DNA of 64,000 nt from Fistulifera solaris (Eukaryota > Bacillariophyta > Bacillariophyceae > Naviculales > Stauroneidaceae). Below the pieces are notes generated by a model, which saw only the letters and a list, made by a program, of their open reading frames with translations, was not told the origin of the DNA and searched no databases. The position numbers and the translations under genes are program-made. Below are positions 11,046-24,700 of this stretch, piece by piece (positions within the stretch are counted from its first letter, which is position 1; each line of letters starts with the position of its first letter). Location of the stretch: contig AP026131.1 of the NCBI GenBank assembly GCA_030295235.1, forward strand, positions 1,302,001-1,366,000. Direction: 5' to 3'.

Positions 11046-14000
11046 TTACGTAGGACGGAATTTCTTTTCTGGTAAAGAATCTGTGGCATCCGTGGATGCT
11101 TTGCGCTTCAGATCCTCCGACGAATCGTTCCTCGACAGATCAATGATTGTCTGTTCAGAAGGGGCGGGCTTTGGTTTGAGGAAATTAAGCATTCCGGTTT
11201 GGTGGGTTTTCGAGCCTGGCTTTGCGTTGCTTTCGGCTTCCGACTGGCGCTGTAATTGAACTTGCTCAAGCCGTTCAAACGACTGTTTGCTCGCATCTAT
11301 TACGTGAAGCTCTCTCGCAAGCTGATTTGCCCGGCGTTGGAGAACCGACTTGGACAGCGAAGACGATTCTATACTTTCCTCGTTCTCTAGAAACAACTGC
11401 AGAAGCGCGTCCGATAAACCTATCTTTGGTATCTGCTTCAACAGCACCGCGTCATTGATGCCAAGCCACCAGTTGGGTTCATCGATGAACTTATCATCAT
11501 TCGCTAAAACTTTGCTTGCGGCCTCGTTCAACCGGCGTGTCAATTCCATGTCCTCATATTTTGCGACCAGCGACCGTATACGAGTTATTGATGATATCTG
11601 GCAATAAATCGTCTCGCACCCCCTGCGGTCCAGCACCGATGAGATTCGAATTTTTCTTCGCTCCTCCTCAGGTACGTCAAGTAGAAAATCGACGGCAGAG
11701 AACCCAAGAGGTCTCCCTGCATCGTCCAGAAGATCCAAGGAAGTTCCCCATTTGATACTTTCTTTGTCAAACCACAACGGAATCTTCGGTCCCAGACCAA
11801 TAAAGGATTGTGGATGTGAATGGTTTGTGAAGCTTGAAACAATGAGCTGACGAAGCTTGACAACGAGCATCATGACCTTCTTGGCGAACGTGTCGGGCTC
11901 AGCAGCATACTCTTGCGCTTGACTTGCAACAGCCTCCATCTCAAGAAAATCAGACTCAATGGTAAGGAGTTCGGAAATATCTTTAGCTTGTTCCTTCGCC
12001 TCTCTTATCTTTCGCTTCAGTTCATTCAGTAAGTCACGGCTTGTCTTCATAAGAATGCTACCAAGATGCTTCCATCCTTCCTCATTTGGGAGTACTTCCG
12101 TCTCCGTGGAACAGTTAATGAATTCAGGGATGCCATGAACACAAAGAATTGACAAGATCAGCGTTTCAGTTTCGGTCAAACAGAGGAAATTGTTGGAAGT
12201 GCCGGGAAACGCCGTAAGCGTATTGCTGTCCTTGCTCAACTTGCGTGCCTTTAGTAAGGACGTTTCACCAGCGGATGAATTCGCAAAGGCAGACCCCGGT
12301 TTTGATGCTTTGGAACCATTCTTTGTTACAAAGGCAAGCTCTGATACTTTTAATGACGGGAAAATTGGATCAGTTGCCTTCTTCGGTTTGATTGGCTCTT
12401 CACCAAGCATAACACGACAGACATTCTTGGCCTGATTTGCTCCCCTTCGACAAGCTTTTCTTTACTAATTCAATTTGATTCATGATTTTTCTCGAATCGG
12501 AACTCACTTCGCTGCCTTTCTCTCTCGCTTGTATCTCAAATGCAAATTTTGCTTCGGCGAAAGCTATTTCGCAAAGGCGGCGCGCTGCTACATTTGTGGC
12601 TGGCATTTTGACAAGGCAGCGGAGAACCTCAGCAAGGAACACGTTGCAGCGGTCGCTCTGATCAAGGACAACAAATGAATGGTTTACTTTTCCAACGGTG
12701 CTTTCATTTTTTAAAGGCGCAACTGAAATTCGACTTAGAACAAGTTTCGCTCTCTTCATCAAGTCTTTCCTGGTCGGCAAATCAGTACCAGGTCCATTTT
12801 CTGGTTGAAATTGCGAGGAATCTACAATCCACGAGCCGGAAGCGCCATCGTCCTTCTGATTTATTAGCCCGTACGTTCGAGCAACCAAGTTTGCGTTGAA
12901 ACCCTTTAGTTCACCCGAATGTAAGCCTTCAGCTTCATTAGTAAGAAAAAGAGCTGCTCTCTTTGCCACTTCAATAATCCTGTGACTTTCGCTTTGGTTT
13001 TGATCAGTCGTTGGTGTTTTCGATTCTTCAGCGTTAAAAGGTGATCCCCATCGTATCAAGGGATCATCAGAAATCGCCCGACAGCATGCTTCGTGTTCGA
13101 TCCAACCATGCTTCCAAATAGCGTATAGAAGAACTGCATCGTGGCGACTATTCCATTGGGGATGTGGCAGCCAAGATTTCTTGTCAATAACAACGATTTT
13201 TTGAAGTCGGTTCATATCAACATCGCCACATTCCGACTTAGACTGGCTTACTACCTTCCAAGCATCGTGCAAAAGCGTGCAACTCGCGAGTAAGCGTTTG
13301 CCGAGCCGCAATTTCTTTGCTGACTTCGGCGGTTCGATTCGGTTATAGACTAGCTGCACTGGTGCATAGTTTTCAAGAAAGGCGCTGATCGACGCAACAC
13401 TGACTGTGTCTTCGCTGAGAAGCAAGTGTTCAGAACGCGCTTGGTCGCTTGACCGTTTCGATTCCGCCTTGCTAGACTCTAGCAGGTCAATGTGGGTGTC
13501 TAACATGCTCAACAGTTCGGGATGGATATTTTTGCCGACCTCAAAACATCCTCGACAGAATTGAACTAGACCGGAACGTGAGGATGCAGATACCAGGTAC
13601 CTTTACTCTCTCTTTTACAATGAGCGACTTACCACTGTTCCAGAGTAAACGTACTTCGTTTGACCAATAGAGCTTCCTTCAGTTTCAACATTCGCAGTCC
13701 ATCCCCGCGTCTTCAATGAAGGCCACACAGACCTCGCAAATTTGGATTGGACATCATTAAGTGTCAGTTCACTCGGAGACGGCTTTCTAAGAATACGGCT
13801 AAGGGTCTTGCTGTCCCTCGGGGAAGAAGTTGATGCGTAGTCTACAGCGTCGCGCACAACTCTCCCAGCCCATGGCGAAACTGACTTCCAAAGATAGCTA
13901 AATGCTTTTTCAATTTCTTCATCTGAAACACTACTCGATCCTTCGTCTTCAAGCATATTCGCTTTGCTTGCCAGTACGCCGCCATTCTGTCTATCTTCCT

Positions 14001-17000
14001 CGTGCGTTTCATCTGCTTTCTGCTTCAAGATCCTTTCGTCTTTCTTCTTCACGCCCTGAGCCTCTTCGTGTGCAGCTTCGATCAAACTCGTGAGAATCAG
14101 CGACCAACTCATTCGCTTGAGCTACCGCCGAAAAGGAAGTGAGTTGAGTTTTGGAGAAAGCAAAGTGGGCCACCAGAGAGATATCCTTACCTCAGCCGAG
14201 TCATATTCTTTTGACAGATTGAGAAGGCGCTCAAATTCCGCCCAGTCTCTCAAGTTGTACCCATAAGAGGATAGAGCTTTAATGAGAAGATCAGCGTCAT
14301 CTTTACTCCAATGGTCAGATTCTGTACCACCCCACTTCAGACGCTCACCCTCAACTCCACTGTTTTCCAATTCTGCGTCACTTCCACCGTCGCCGTCGCT
14401 CTCATCGATGCCCAAAGCCAGTGCTAGGCTCTTTTCGTAAGCGGCATCTGAGTAGTTCGATTTCGTTCTTTGTCGAGGTCCCAAATCAACGTCCATGTCG
14501 GTATTGCTGGATTCCCCAATCATCTTCGTCCAAAAATCAGGATCTTCTATGTCAATGTCTTCATTGTTCCGTTTGTTGGGATCAGGTGACTTAGCCGTGA
14601 CTGTGAACCGTGCCTTTGAAAAAGTTCCACCGGCTGCATTGCTTTGGCTACCAGTGTTTTCATGCACAACCGTGCGACTTCTGCTGTCTAGAATAGCGTC
14701 TATGTCTGATTGGATAAAGTCGTTGGACTCAGCCTCTGCGGTTCCGGCTTTTTCTTCATTGAAAATATCGTAAGCGCCATGACGAAGTAATCTTTCAACC
14801 TCTTCCTTTGACAGTGCGCCCTCGCCAGTGGAGTTGCTTTCGAAGCCCTTTAACACAACTTGATCTAAACCCATTTTTAGGGAACTCATATGAAACATTT
14901 GCATTTCGTAAGTTTTTCTTGTCAGCAACCTGTAGTTTGAACGTTAGAACAGAAGCGCTACATTTCTTGTAACCGAAGACAAATTTTTACCTATAGACTT
15001 TGACCGCTTTTGTTTGCCCGATCCGATGACACCTCGCTTGCGCTTGAAGATCGTTCTGTAAGGGACGAAAGACAAATTGCGTTCAGAAAATGGATATATT
15101 GGAATCACGGCAGAAATCGAGATTTCGTAACGTACCTGTGGGTTAAAGTCGCTATCAAAGATAATCACCGTATCGGCAGCAGTGAGATTAATGCCGACCC
15201 CGCCTGCGCGAGTGGAAAGCATCATAATGAAAGGGAGGTCTTTGCCGTCAGAAGGCGCAGCTTGGAAACGGTCGATGGCTTGCTGCCTTCGGTTGCCAGT
15301 GATGGAACCGTCAATACGCTCATATTTCATGCTGCGTGCATTCAAGTAGTCCTCTAAGATGTCAAGCATTATCTTGAACTGGGAAAATATAAGAACACGA
15401 TGGCCTTCTTCTTTCAGACGCGGCAAGAGCTTGTCAAGCAGGACGAGTTTCCCAGACGCTTTGACCAAGTACTCAACTTCTGATAATTCACGATTTTCTC
15501 TGCGGAATTCTTCCTCCACACCATTCAACAGAAAGAGATGATTGCAGCACTTCCGTAACTCCATGGCTAAATTGTTGAGACCGGGACCATCAAGAGCCTT
15601 CTTTTTGTTCTTATGCAAGAATTTGAGGTTCTTCTCAAAGAGAGCTCTATACCATTGCTTTTGGTCCACTGTCAGTTCTACTTCAATAAGCGTTTCGCTT
15701 TTCTGAGGCACGCTCTTCTCCACATCTTCTTTCAGTCGGCGTAATATGTATGGTCGTATTGTCTCATGAAGCGCATCCACGCTACCCTTGCTCTTCATGT
15801 CCCCGAACTCGTCCATGAATGCATCCTGATCGCCAAACTTTTCCCGGTCAATAAAGTTGAGAAGAGACCAAAACTCTTCCACGGAGTTTTGAATGGGCGT
15901 TCCGGTAAGTAGAAGTCTGCTTGCGAAATCAAATCGCTCGTCGCGCAAATTCAATGCAAGCTTGGAGGATCGGTTTTTGAGTCGGTGTGCCTCATCGACA
16001 ACAACCAGCTCCCATTTGATAGCTGTTAGCTCTACGTAGTCGTCAGCAACGATCATCTCGGGAGTTGTGATGACGACATCTACCATCCACTGACTTTCGA
16101 ACCTATTATTTGACTTGCGCGGGCCGCACCTTCTTAGAAAGAGCTGGTTGAAAGCCACTCCAGCCTGCGGTCTATCACTTTCGTAAGCCATTTCAAACTG
16201 CCTGACCAAGTCGCGATCCGTGGCCGATCCATGGTAAATTATTGTGTTGAGATCCGTCCATGACTGGAATTCTCGGTACCAATGTGAAATGGTTGACAAT
16301 GGAACGACAACGAGCACAGGGCCAATAGCACAAAGCTTTGTCTTCAAAATATTTACAAACGCAGCAGTCTTTTGCGTGAAATTTGACGCAAAACAAAATG
16401 GTGAGTGAAGGGTCACCATCAATTATTTTAAAATGAAATGGTGTACGTACCTGAAGGGTCTATTGATTTAGACAAAAAAAGGAAAGTGAGAGATAAACGA
16501 GATTTGTGTCAACAAACAACCCTAAACCAGACAAGAACGTACCTTGCCGAGACCCATTTCATCGGCCAAGATTGAGGAGCGCTGGTCCAAGTAGTTTAGC
16601 AACATCCACGCGATGCCTTCCGCCTGATAATCTCTCAGTTGTCCGCCATTTTTATAGATTACAGACTGCAGCTCGTTTTGGTATTTTTCGATTTCAGCAG
16701 TTCTTTCTTCTTCATCCTCAATGCCGAAAACATCATTATCCAAGCGGCGGCGTTCTACCTGACCTTTTTGAAAAGGACCTCCATTTCTTTCTTGGACGGC
16801 TTATGGCTTCGTCGGAAGAACGCCTTGACGTGATCCTTGTATTCGACCTCGCACAGTATCAGGTCACGCTCAAATTCATACGTCGCATCCGTATACGGCA
16901 TGTTCTTCCATTTGATTAAAAACTGTCGCCCCGTACCGTTCTCAAAACTTGGATCGCTCTTATCAAACACCATTCCGAACGAGTTTGCGTCGTATTCGTC

Positions 17001-17860
17001 TTCCTTCTCCAAAGTCATCACCACCCGCTCGTAATTATCGGGAAGCGATATATCCAGAATGCGGTCGATTTCGGTAAAAGCGGGGTCAAAGTAATCACCA
17101 TCATTGCGCTCATCGGCCGTAAACAGCAACCCGTGGTGGCTTTTGCGAAAGAATGTCGTCAAATAAGCTTTCGCTCCCTCGACCTGTTCCACCATATCCG
17201 CTTGCGTCTCCCACGATACATGCAGGTACGAAAGATCGGCCCATTTGACCAGAAAGCGTTCCTCGTAAATGTCGTCATCGTTTCCTTCCGACGATTGAAA
17301 CCATCGACTGCCGTAATCAATCTCGGACGTGTTGATGTTGCGACAGATTTCGTTCCATCGGGCGCTCGTTTCGGAACGCGAAGCGAGAATGCGTTGAATT
17401 TTGAGAGGCTCGTTGTCCTCGTCGTCATCCTCCTCGGAGGAAGCGCCGTCCGAGGCTTCCTCGTCTTCCTCTTCGGCGTCGCTGTGCGGGTCCGTCGGAG
17501 GCAAACTTCGTCGACGTTGCACATGACGACGTGCGGGCGACTTGACCGGACTTGCGTTCGTGGGTCGCGCTAATGAGTCCATCGGTTCGGCGAGACTGCT
17601 GGAGAATTTGGTCGAACGAGAGGAAACGCGGCGATTCGTCTTCTCGCGAGATCGTACCGGACGTTCTTCTTCAGAGGAATCGTCGTTGGAGGATGCAATA
17701 TCGATGACTCCGTCATTTTCATTCATACTGTAGGAAGGAGCAGCCTTTCGTCGTGTGCGGCGATTCTGAGGAGAGATAGTTAGCTTATTGCTATTGAAAG
17801 ACATCAACAACTTTAGTAGCGTCTCACCTGGCCATCATTGCCCCCGTCATCTGATGCCAT
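11046..17860 (-). CDS. CHD-type chromodomain SNF2 chromatin remodeller, seven exons
   Basis: Exons as read: 17860-17828, 17765-16543, 16368-15136, 15055-14991, 14929-14191, 14121-13655 and 13600-11046, all GT-AG, giving about 2,100 residues. Domains in order: an acidic Ser-rich N-terminus; two chromodomains ([16 protein letters not shown] and [18 protein letters not shown]); an SNF2 ATPase with [20 protein letters not shown] and [12 protein letters not shown]; a helicase C lobe with [18 protein letters not shown] and [10 protein letters not shown]; then a DNA-binding-type C-terminus with [16 protein letters not shown]. It slides or remodels nucleosomes in the nucleus. The exon 5-6-7 joins each restore one continuous frame. 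Two single-base problems remain: a missing base at the run 16765-16769 (between the chromodomains and ATPase) and an extra base at 12442-12445. Both are in homopolymers, and correcting each makes its exon length fit its splice phases. Resembles CHD1/CHD6-9 types. Confidence 0.93.
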
Positions 17861-18744
17861 CGTACCGACACTGCTTTGTCACTTGAATACAACTTGATTC
17901 AATCAAGAAATCGTTAAACTATTGATGTAAATTTTGTTTGTAACACACTTTTTATCGGTTCAAAGCGAGTTACTCCGTGATAACAACAACGAGAGTTTCG
18001 GTGCAGCGGCGCACCTTTCACCAGCCAATGCAGGGGTGACCGCGGTGACCGACGGCGGGATATGCTGGCGCGTAAGACGTTAGTTACTTAATCGGTTTAT
18101 TTCCGTTAAGACGCCGGTCGAGTTGAAACGGGCTCCCATTCGGAACGGACGCCTTTTGGTTGAAAATTGAACAAAGTACTCTCTGTCTCTCTTGGAATCT
18201 AACCAGTATTATCCATTATCGACAATCAAGTACCTTGCATACCCATATGGCGCGCCCGGCGGAAATATTGACATAAATGTGGGTACCGGTCAATCTGTCC
18301 TGTGTTCTCATTTGTAGACGGGTCGTACACAATGAAACAGTTCGCATTCTTGCCCATAATGCTAACCACGTTATGAGAACAAGATAGATCCACTATCGTA
18401 TAGGATGTAGGAAGCTGGAATTCTCCGTGGCTCGTCCGCAATCCATCGTGACGACGACAGCAACACACGACACACACGAAGGATGCTCGGCACCGCGTCA
18501 AGAGAGTGTTGCACACGAAGCTACAAAAGCCCCCTCGCGTCGCGCAAAGGGCACTGATTCCGTTCCTTTCTCCGTCAAAGGTATTCTCTAGCTAGCTTAT
18601 TATATATCCACAAAACACCATAACGTCTTAATCGTTTCACAAAAGGAGGTGGAAATCTACAGAAGCTGTTCACTTGAGTAAATATTGCAATCAAATAGGT
18701 TTCAAAGAGTCGGTTCGAGAGATAAAGATACAAAACGCGGAAGG
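17861..18744. promoter_or_regulatory. divergent intergenic region, CHD / DUF6824 genes
   Basis: About 880 bp lie between the CHD start codon on the minus strand and the plus-strand ATG at 18745, so both promoters should be here. A minus-strand open stretch at 18516-18226 shows no recognisable domain and I do not call it a gene. No defined motif can be assigned. Confidence 0.4.
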
Positions 18745-20115
18745 ATGGCTGGTTTGAACCATGGCCGCTACGTCACAGAGCTGAGACCGTGTGACGTTTT
18801 GTTTGGACGAGGCTCGGGTCCGAACGATCATGAAGGCAACATTCGCTTTCGTCAACTCGTCGCGGAGCGCAAAAGCGAGTACATGGCGACGAGCCACCGT
18901 GTCACCAAGGCCACCATTGCCAAGGAGATTGTCGATCAAGTGTTTGCCGCGAACGGGAGGTTCATGAAGAAAGTAGAACCGAGCGAGTTAAAAGAAATGG
19001 GTCTCCCGGAAGAAAGCGATGTATGGGAAATTGTAGGAGATGATACAGTGATGGAAAAGGCCAAGCAGGCACTGCGACAGAACAATCAGAAGGGCAAAGA
19101 TCACAGTATTTCACCACTCCGCGCCGGACCGAGAAGCGTTTCTCCGCACAGCGGTACATCGCCACAACGGAATCGTTCTCCCATGGGGCCAAATCGAGTG
19201 AATACAGGTTATCCTTCGAACGTCCGCCAACCGAGTATTAATTTAGAAGAGATTGAGCCGATCCCTCTCAGGCCGCAACCCGGTGACCAGCCGCAGCTAG
19301 TGCAGTCTCGGCTCAACACGCCGCCGTCGTGGGGAAAACAACGAGAATATGCCACTGCCGAGCCACGAAACATGCCGGTCAATGTATCACAGCCACTGTA
19401 CGAAACGAATCTCCCCGACTACGAGATGCCCCGCCGCAGGGCAAAACCGGAAGGTGGAAAACGCGGCAGCATAACCATGCACGAGCTTTCGAAATTCCAT
19501 GAACGTCGACACGCCATTGAAGTACAAGAGATGACAGATTCGTTCAAAAGCATGAAGACTTCGGAGAAGAATTTGGGGATGTTGAGTTCTACGGATACCA
19601 TGGGAACCATTGAACCTATAGGCGGTGTCGGTGATATGAGTATCGGGACGATGGAGAGCTCTACTTTCTCATTCTTTCGAGGAAACGACAGTGTCATAGA
19701 CGATGCGGAATTAGATGAAAAAATTGCTCAGATCGAAGCTCAAGTGGGACAGTACCGAAAACGTTCCGGAAAGACGGGATCCAGTTTCGCTTCCACGGCG
19801 TCGTCACTGCAAAATATGAGCATCGGCAGCCTGGGGACCGACTTTGGATCGGATTTTCGACGGTTATCCGCGTTGAGTATGGGAAGCAACAATTCCGCTC
19901 TCTTCTCCGGCAAGGATTTGGATTTCCTTTCACCATCCGGTGGATATCAGCCGGGTACGGTACCCGAATTGGGGGAGAGTGCCGAAGATTTTGATGACTT
20001 TGAAATAGGTTCATCCTCGCTGTCTCATTTAAAGTCGGCTCTGTCTCTCGACACGAATGGAGTGTCGGAATCGATTCCCCCGACGGAAGATGACGGTTAT
20101 GCCTACGGGAAATGA
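18745..20115 (+). CDS. DUF6824-type diatom protein, putative nuclear
   Basis: I start this gene at the ATG at 18745, because the open frame upstream to 18685 has no ATG; the product is 456 residues. Residues ~10-120 form the conserved block I associate with diatom DUF6824 proteins: DVLFGRGSGPNDHEGN, RFRQLVAERKSEY, and a KATIAKEIVDQV helix, then a tail (SDVWEIVGDDTVMEKAKQAL). The family is very expanded in diatoms and its function is not established; a DNA-binding or regulatory role is only inference. The rest (~residues 130-456) is Ser/Pro-rich, low in complexity and likely disordered, with many possible phosphorylation sites and an acidic end. The frame is unbroken. An extra non-coding 5' exon is possible because a pyrimidine tract and AG lie just upstream. 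Confidence 0.75.
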   Translation: MAGLNHGRYVTELRPCDVLFGRGSGPNDHEGNIRFRQLVAERKSEYMATSHRVTKATIAKEIVDQVFAANGRFMKKVEPSELKEMGLPEESDVWEIVGDDTVMEKAKQALRQNNQKGKDHSISPLRAGPRSVSPHSGTSPQRNRSPMGPNRVNTGYPSNVRQPSINLEEIEPIPLRPQPGDQPQLVQSRLNTPPSWGKQREYATAEPRNMPVNVSQPLYETNLPDYEMPRRRAKPEGGKRGSITMHELSKFHERRHAIEVQEMTDSFKSMKTSEKNLGMLSSTDTMGTIEPIGGVGDMSIGTMESSTFSFFRGNDSVIDDAELDEKIAQIEAQVGQYRKRSGKTGSSFASTASSLQNMSIGSLGTDFGSDFRRLSALSMGSNNSALFSGKDLDFLSPSGGYQPGTVPELGESAEDFDDFEIGSSSLSHLKSALSLDTNGVSESIPPTEDDGYAYGK

Positions 20116-20532
20116 ATACGTTTACTTGGATACGTACATACGTAGTGTATAGTTCTATTTTAGCATGTTAGTTTGTGATTCTGTTTTTGCTCTTGAAAAA
20201 CTAGAGTTCGTGAGGGTCTTGTTATGAATTCAAATGGGCTTGCAATTTAGAGATTCCTGGCCTTGGCAACGATCGTTACAATCGTGAATCATCATCAAAT
20301 CGTGACTCATCGATCGTGTTTCGTGTGTCCCACGTAGAAAGTACACCGGTACTGAAAGAGAGTCTCAACTCTACTCAGAAAACGTCATTTATCGCAGAGG
20401 ATCTTTGCGGAAAGACGACGGCGGCAACTCTTTGCACAAACAACGATGTTGCAAATCATCATTATTTTGCTTGACGGTATCGATCTACAAACAGATTCAT
20501 TTCCTCATTTTCCCATCATTTACCTCATTGTA
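20116..20532. other. intergenic region
   Basis: About 420 bp separate two plus-strand genes. It contains the 3' UTR of the DUF6824 gene and the presumed promoter of the coiled-coil gene. An open stretch from 20446 to 20532 is in frame with the next gene and could extend its N-terminus by 29 mostly hydrophobic residues, but I prefer the ATG at 20533. Confidence 0.4.
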
Positions 20533-21390
20533 ATGTTGTCGCTTGATAACGCAACAAAAAGCGCGCCGGAGACTGCGCACGATACGTTCACGGGAACAAC
20601 GCCCGACGAATTGCCCTGGGACAGCAGTCACCAGGACGATGCCTTTCAAAAAACCATTCTCTTTTTTCAAACCGAAATTGAAGAGTTGGTGACGATGGGT
20701 GTCGAGGCTTTTCATCATTCCGAAAAGGCAGCCCGCGAACTCCAAGCCCTCCGTGAAGAATTGAAGGGCAAACAAGTCGAACTCGAGCGTGTGCGTGGAG
20801 CGGAAGAGAAAAGTCGGACGACCGTGGCGGTACGTAATTGCATGCATTTGTGTGCATTTGGTGATGAAATAACAATTGACGATTGATTCTTATTGATTCG
20901 CTGCTCTTTTCCACAGAATCTCCTGAACGCCCTCGAAGTCTCCCGCGTCCAAGCCGGCGAGGAAGCACGATCCGCCCTGGCCGAAGCCCAAGTACGTGCC
21001 GACGTGAGCGTCTACAAACGACAGCGCGACGAAGCCCACCAAGCCGCGGCCGAATCATCCCGCAAGGTCACCTTGTTGTCGGACGAATTGCACCAAACCA
21101 AGACGCAACTCGCCCGTGTCACGCAAGAAAAAATGAAACTCGATCGGGATCAGCGGGTCGCTCTGTCGATTGCCAAGAGTCTCGACAGTCAAAACGCTGA
21201 CGTGGATTATTACAAACGCAAGGTGACGGAATTGTCGGGCAATTTGCAGTCCATGTACACAACCCTGGCGGAAAAAGATCGTCAATTGGAAAATTTGCGC
21301 AATCAGTTGGAACGTCAAATGAATCAGAATTCGTTGGCGCAGTGGAGCAACGGAGAGTTTGAAAGTTCGCGCAAACGCATGTTTCCGTGA
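20533..21390 (+). CDS. coiled-coil protein, two exons
   Basis: Exon 1 is 20533-20829 and exon 2 is 20917-21390, joined across an 87-nt GT-AG intron (GTACGT...TTCCACAG), for 256 residues. From about residue 45 to 240 the sequence is one long heptad-rich coiled coil (KAARELQALREELKGKQVEL; LENLRNQLERQMNQ) rich in Glu, Lys, Gln and Ala. I recognise no catalytic domain. The protein may be a cytoskeletal, ciliary or vesicle-associated structural factor, but the sequence does not say which. Both splice sites keep the frame at phase 0, which supports the model. The terminal SSRKRMFP stretch is basic. Function unknown. Confidence 0.72.
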
Positions 21391-21735
21391 GTGTACTGTG
21401 CGCGATCGGCTCTGGGGATTGTTTCTGTTGGCATGATTATTCTTTGGTAGCCTCTAGAGTGTCTAGTTTGTGATGAAGAATGAGAAACAACGCCTTTTAT
21501 TGTTGATTTTGAAATATGTTCTCTAGACTTTTTAATGATGAAATTATACCAGTTGCTCTCCAGCAAAACTTCCAGTAACCTTAGCGTCGCAGGAAGGACG
21601 GACCATGACGGACCATGGACGGACGGTCATTTGAAGCGACCTTGGCGTTTTTTACAACGGTCGACCATGGCGTTCGAACGACGAGAGTCTTGCGATTGAT
21701 TCATTCGTTCCTCACTCCATAGTATCCTTGCAACG
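21391..21735. other. intergenic region
   Basis: About 345 bp between the coiled-coil gene and the NBAS-like gene, both on the plus strand. It holds a short GGACGGACCATGACGGACCATGG duplication near 21594-21625 and should include the downstream promoter. No gene seen. Confidence 0.4.
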
Positions 21736-24700
21736 ATGACACAACCACTGGAATTAGCGCTGATACCTCAGGGTGAATTGCGGACGGCGGCGTCTATAAA
21801 AAGAAGGAAAATCTGACCGAACTGTACGAGCATTATGCGTCACTCTTCCCCAATCCGCATTTGATTCATGAACAACAAGAACGTCGTAAACTGCTCGAAG
21901 CTGTAACAACAGCATCGCAGCAAACACAGGAAACAAAGAAACCATCGGGATGGTTCGGTTTTTGTGGGGACGAAAATCAAAGGAAGATTCAGACGACACA
22001 ACCTCCAACGACGTTTCCTCGCAACTTTGCTATCGAACAGCCAACAACGACGAAGACGCCTTGTTGGGAACCGATTCGCTGGATACATCTTGCATTCCCA
22101 TGGAAGCCCATGCGGCGGCCCGATGGCAATTGACATCTTCCCGCGCACACGCTCCCCTCGTCGTCCGATCGGCGTGGGAACGCCCGGGCGCCCCGCTTTT
22201 GACGATTCTGGATTTTGGGGTGCTCGTGGAACACAAAAACGATACTACGGCTCAAATACAATATACTTCGGATTACGAACGCCTGCAACAACGCAGTGGT
22301 GGTGCGTTGGATTCCATCCGTGCCTGCAGTGTCGGACCGAATCTGTTGGCCGTCGCGTGGGGATACAACGATGTGATACTCTATCGACGACTCGTCGCGG
22401 GGCATTCTGGAAAAGATTGGCAAGCTGTGGCGGTGATACGTCCTTCTCCGGAAGTTTTGGAAGAGTTGGGAGAAGAGGAAGCGTATGTACAAGAGTCGTC
22501 CTTGTTGCGCGTCACCGACCTGGTGCCGTTGGTGGTCGAACAGATGGATCAAATCCCGGCCGTGACGTTGGCGATGGCGCGATTGAGTGGTTTTATCGAG
22601 CTAGTGCCACTGCCTCACGCTTTGTGGTACGGACCCGAGCTCAGCGTCTCGCCACAAACGAATCATAGCAAACTGCCCACCATACAGGCGGCAACGGTCT
22701 TGTCGACGGCCGCGTATCATTTGGATATCATGGCACTGGATGCGTTTCGGACCCGTGTCGAAGAAGATACCGTTTGGGATCAAGAACGGTATCCTCATTC
22801 GCCTCCGGCGGAGTATGTCCTAGCGGCCACCGGCTCCAACGAACAGCAACATCAGGTGGTGACCTTTTGGTCGATCAGTACCGTGCTGGGATCACCCGAG
22901 GCACCCCGTACGATAGGATTCTCCTTGGTGGCACAACTCGCGGACGTTTGGGATTTGGGAACGGCGGGACCGGATATCAGTATCATGGCCACGGAAGGGA
23001 TTCTGCGACACTGGAGGAAGCCACGTACGGTAGAACTCCGCGACGACGACACCGAGTCGAAGGATGAAAGTCAGGACGAAGTGCGCGTCACCACTTTGTC
23101 GCTACCCGCTCCGATCGTATCTCTGCGGTTGCTTTGTGAAACGGATTGTATACGGTTAGCCTTGCTGGATTGGAATAGTGGCGTGACGGTGTTGGACTGT
23201 GATTTGTTGGAACGAAGTGCATCACAGTCGTTGTCCGTCGATGAATACGAGATGGTTCATAGGAATGAAGCGGAGCACCCAGTTCCCTTGGTCCGTTTGA
23301 TCAGTCACCGCAGCTCGGTTTTGGAATCCTTGTGGAATGATCCGCCTCCAACGATTGTGGGCGTCGAGTGGCCCAGTCGTGCTCTGCTCAAGGGCTCGCC
23401 TGTAGATTCCTGCATCATGGCGTTGTCGACGAAGCCATCCGCATTGCATATTGTGCCGATAGGATCGGACCCTTCTTTGCCATGCACGTCCGTAGATATG
23501 CCGGGCGCGGCTGTTTCACGCTTGCATCGACTACCCAGCGGTGGGAAAATTTCTCTGGTCACAACACTTTCCAAGTCAACCTCCAATGGCAACGAACAAG
23601 AAGTACTTTTCGCCAAGCTCGAAGCGCTGGATGCAAAAGAAATTGTACGTGCACTGGCAAGCGAATCAAAATGGCAAGAAGCAATTTCCACATATTCAAC
23701 TATATCAGCAAAAGACCAGCAAGCCGTTGAAGACACTATAGAAGACTGCAGACGGCAGCTTTGGAGATCAAATCGGGATTTTAGTTGTTTGGAAGACATC
23801 AAAGATCCTGAATACGTTTATCAAGAAGCTCTTCGCTTCGGCGACCTGCACACCGATGAATATGATGACTCGGAATTGTTCGAGCAATATCGTCGGGTAC
23901 ACAAAGTATCTCTCGCCAGATTGCTGAAAGAGGATAGAAGTAGCTCAACCTCTCAGCAAATACATGTCATCAGAGAACGGCTAATAATGGCTGGCACGTA
24001 CGAGCTGCTGTGCAGATACATGGGCGTCCCTTCCACTTTTCAACGATTCCATCAAGAGTTTTTGTCGGTAACGCCATCAGAGTTGGCCATTTGCTTTGCT
24101 CAGATGTCGGACATGGTTGCACTCTCTGTGATCTGTTGCAGGCATCACCGCACATGCTTGGACGAATTTGATGTCCTGGATCACATCCCTCTTACGATCC
24201 CAACAGACGAGTATCAACATCTGCTACCGGTCATTAGGGATGACGAGATTTTCTTTTTGAAAATGGCGAATCTATTGTGAGCATTGAGCGGATGCCTGAT
24301 TTCGTGAAAAACCGATTCGAAGTTGATTGTATTCTAGATACCGAAGACGCAAAATTGGTCCTTGAGCATATCATGTTTGATCGAAAGAGCAAGCAAAGCA
24401 AACGTAAAGCCGAAGAGTGGTACCTTGCAAGAACGCACAAAATCAATTCTTTTGTTTCGGCCGTATCAGATCTTAGTTCTTTCACAAGTCTATCAGTAAT
24501 TGCTCTCACGATTGACAAAGAAACAGTTGATACTCCTGCTGCTGGTCGACTACTTTCATTACAGCAAAAATATCGAATCGTGTTCGATATGGCAGTTGAC
24601 GGTTTGTACGATGGAGACTTTGTTAAGAGCATTAACAACCTTCATGATGATTTGGAATGCATGGCTCTGGAAGAACTACTTGGCTTGGTACTGGAAGGAG

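Noticed and set aside
16522-16760. Intron between the chromodomain and ATPase parts of the CHD gene
   Set aside because: The gap would be only a few bases (GTCAG). A one-base change in the adjacent A5 run explains the shift and makes the exon length fit.
18226-18516. Minus-strand open frame of 96 codons between CHD and DUF6824 genes
   Set aside because: Composition is not coding-like, with no family match I can see; treated as promoter region.
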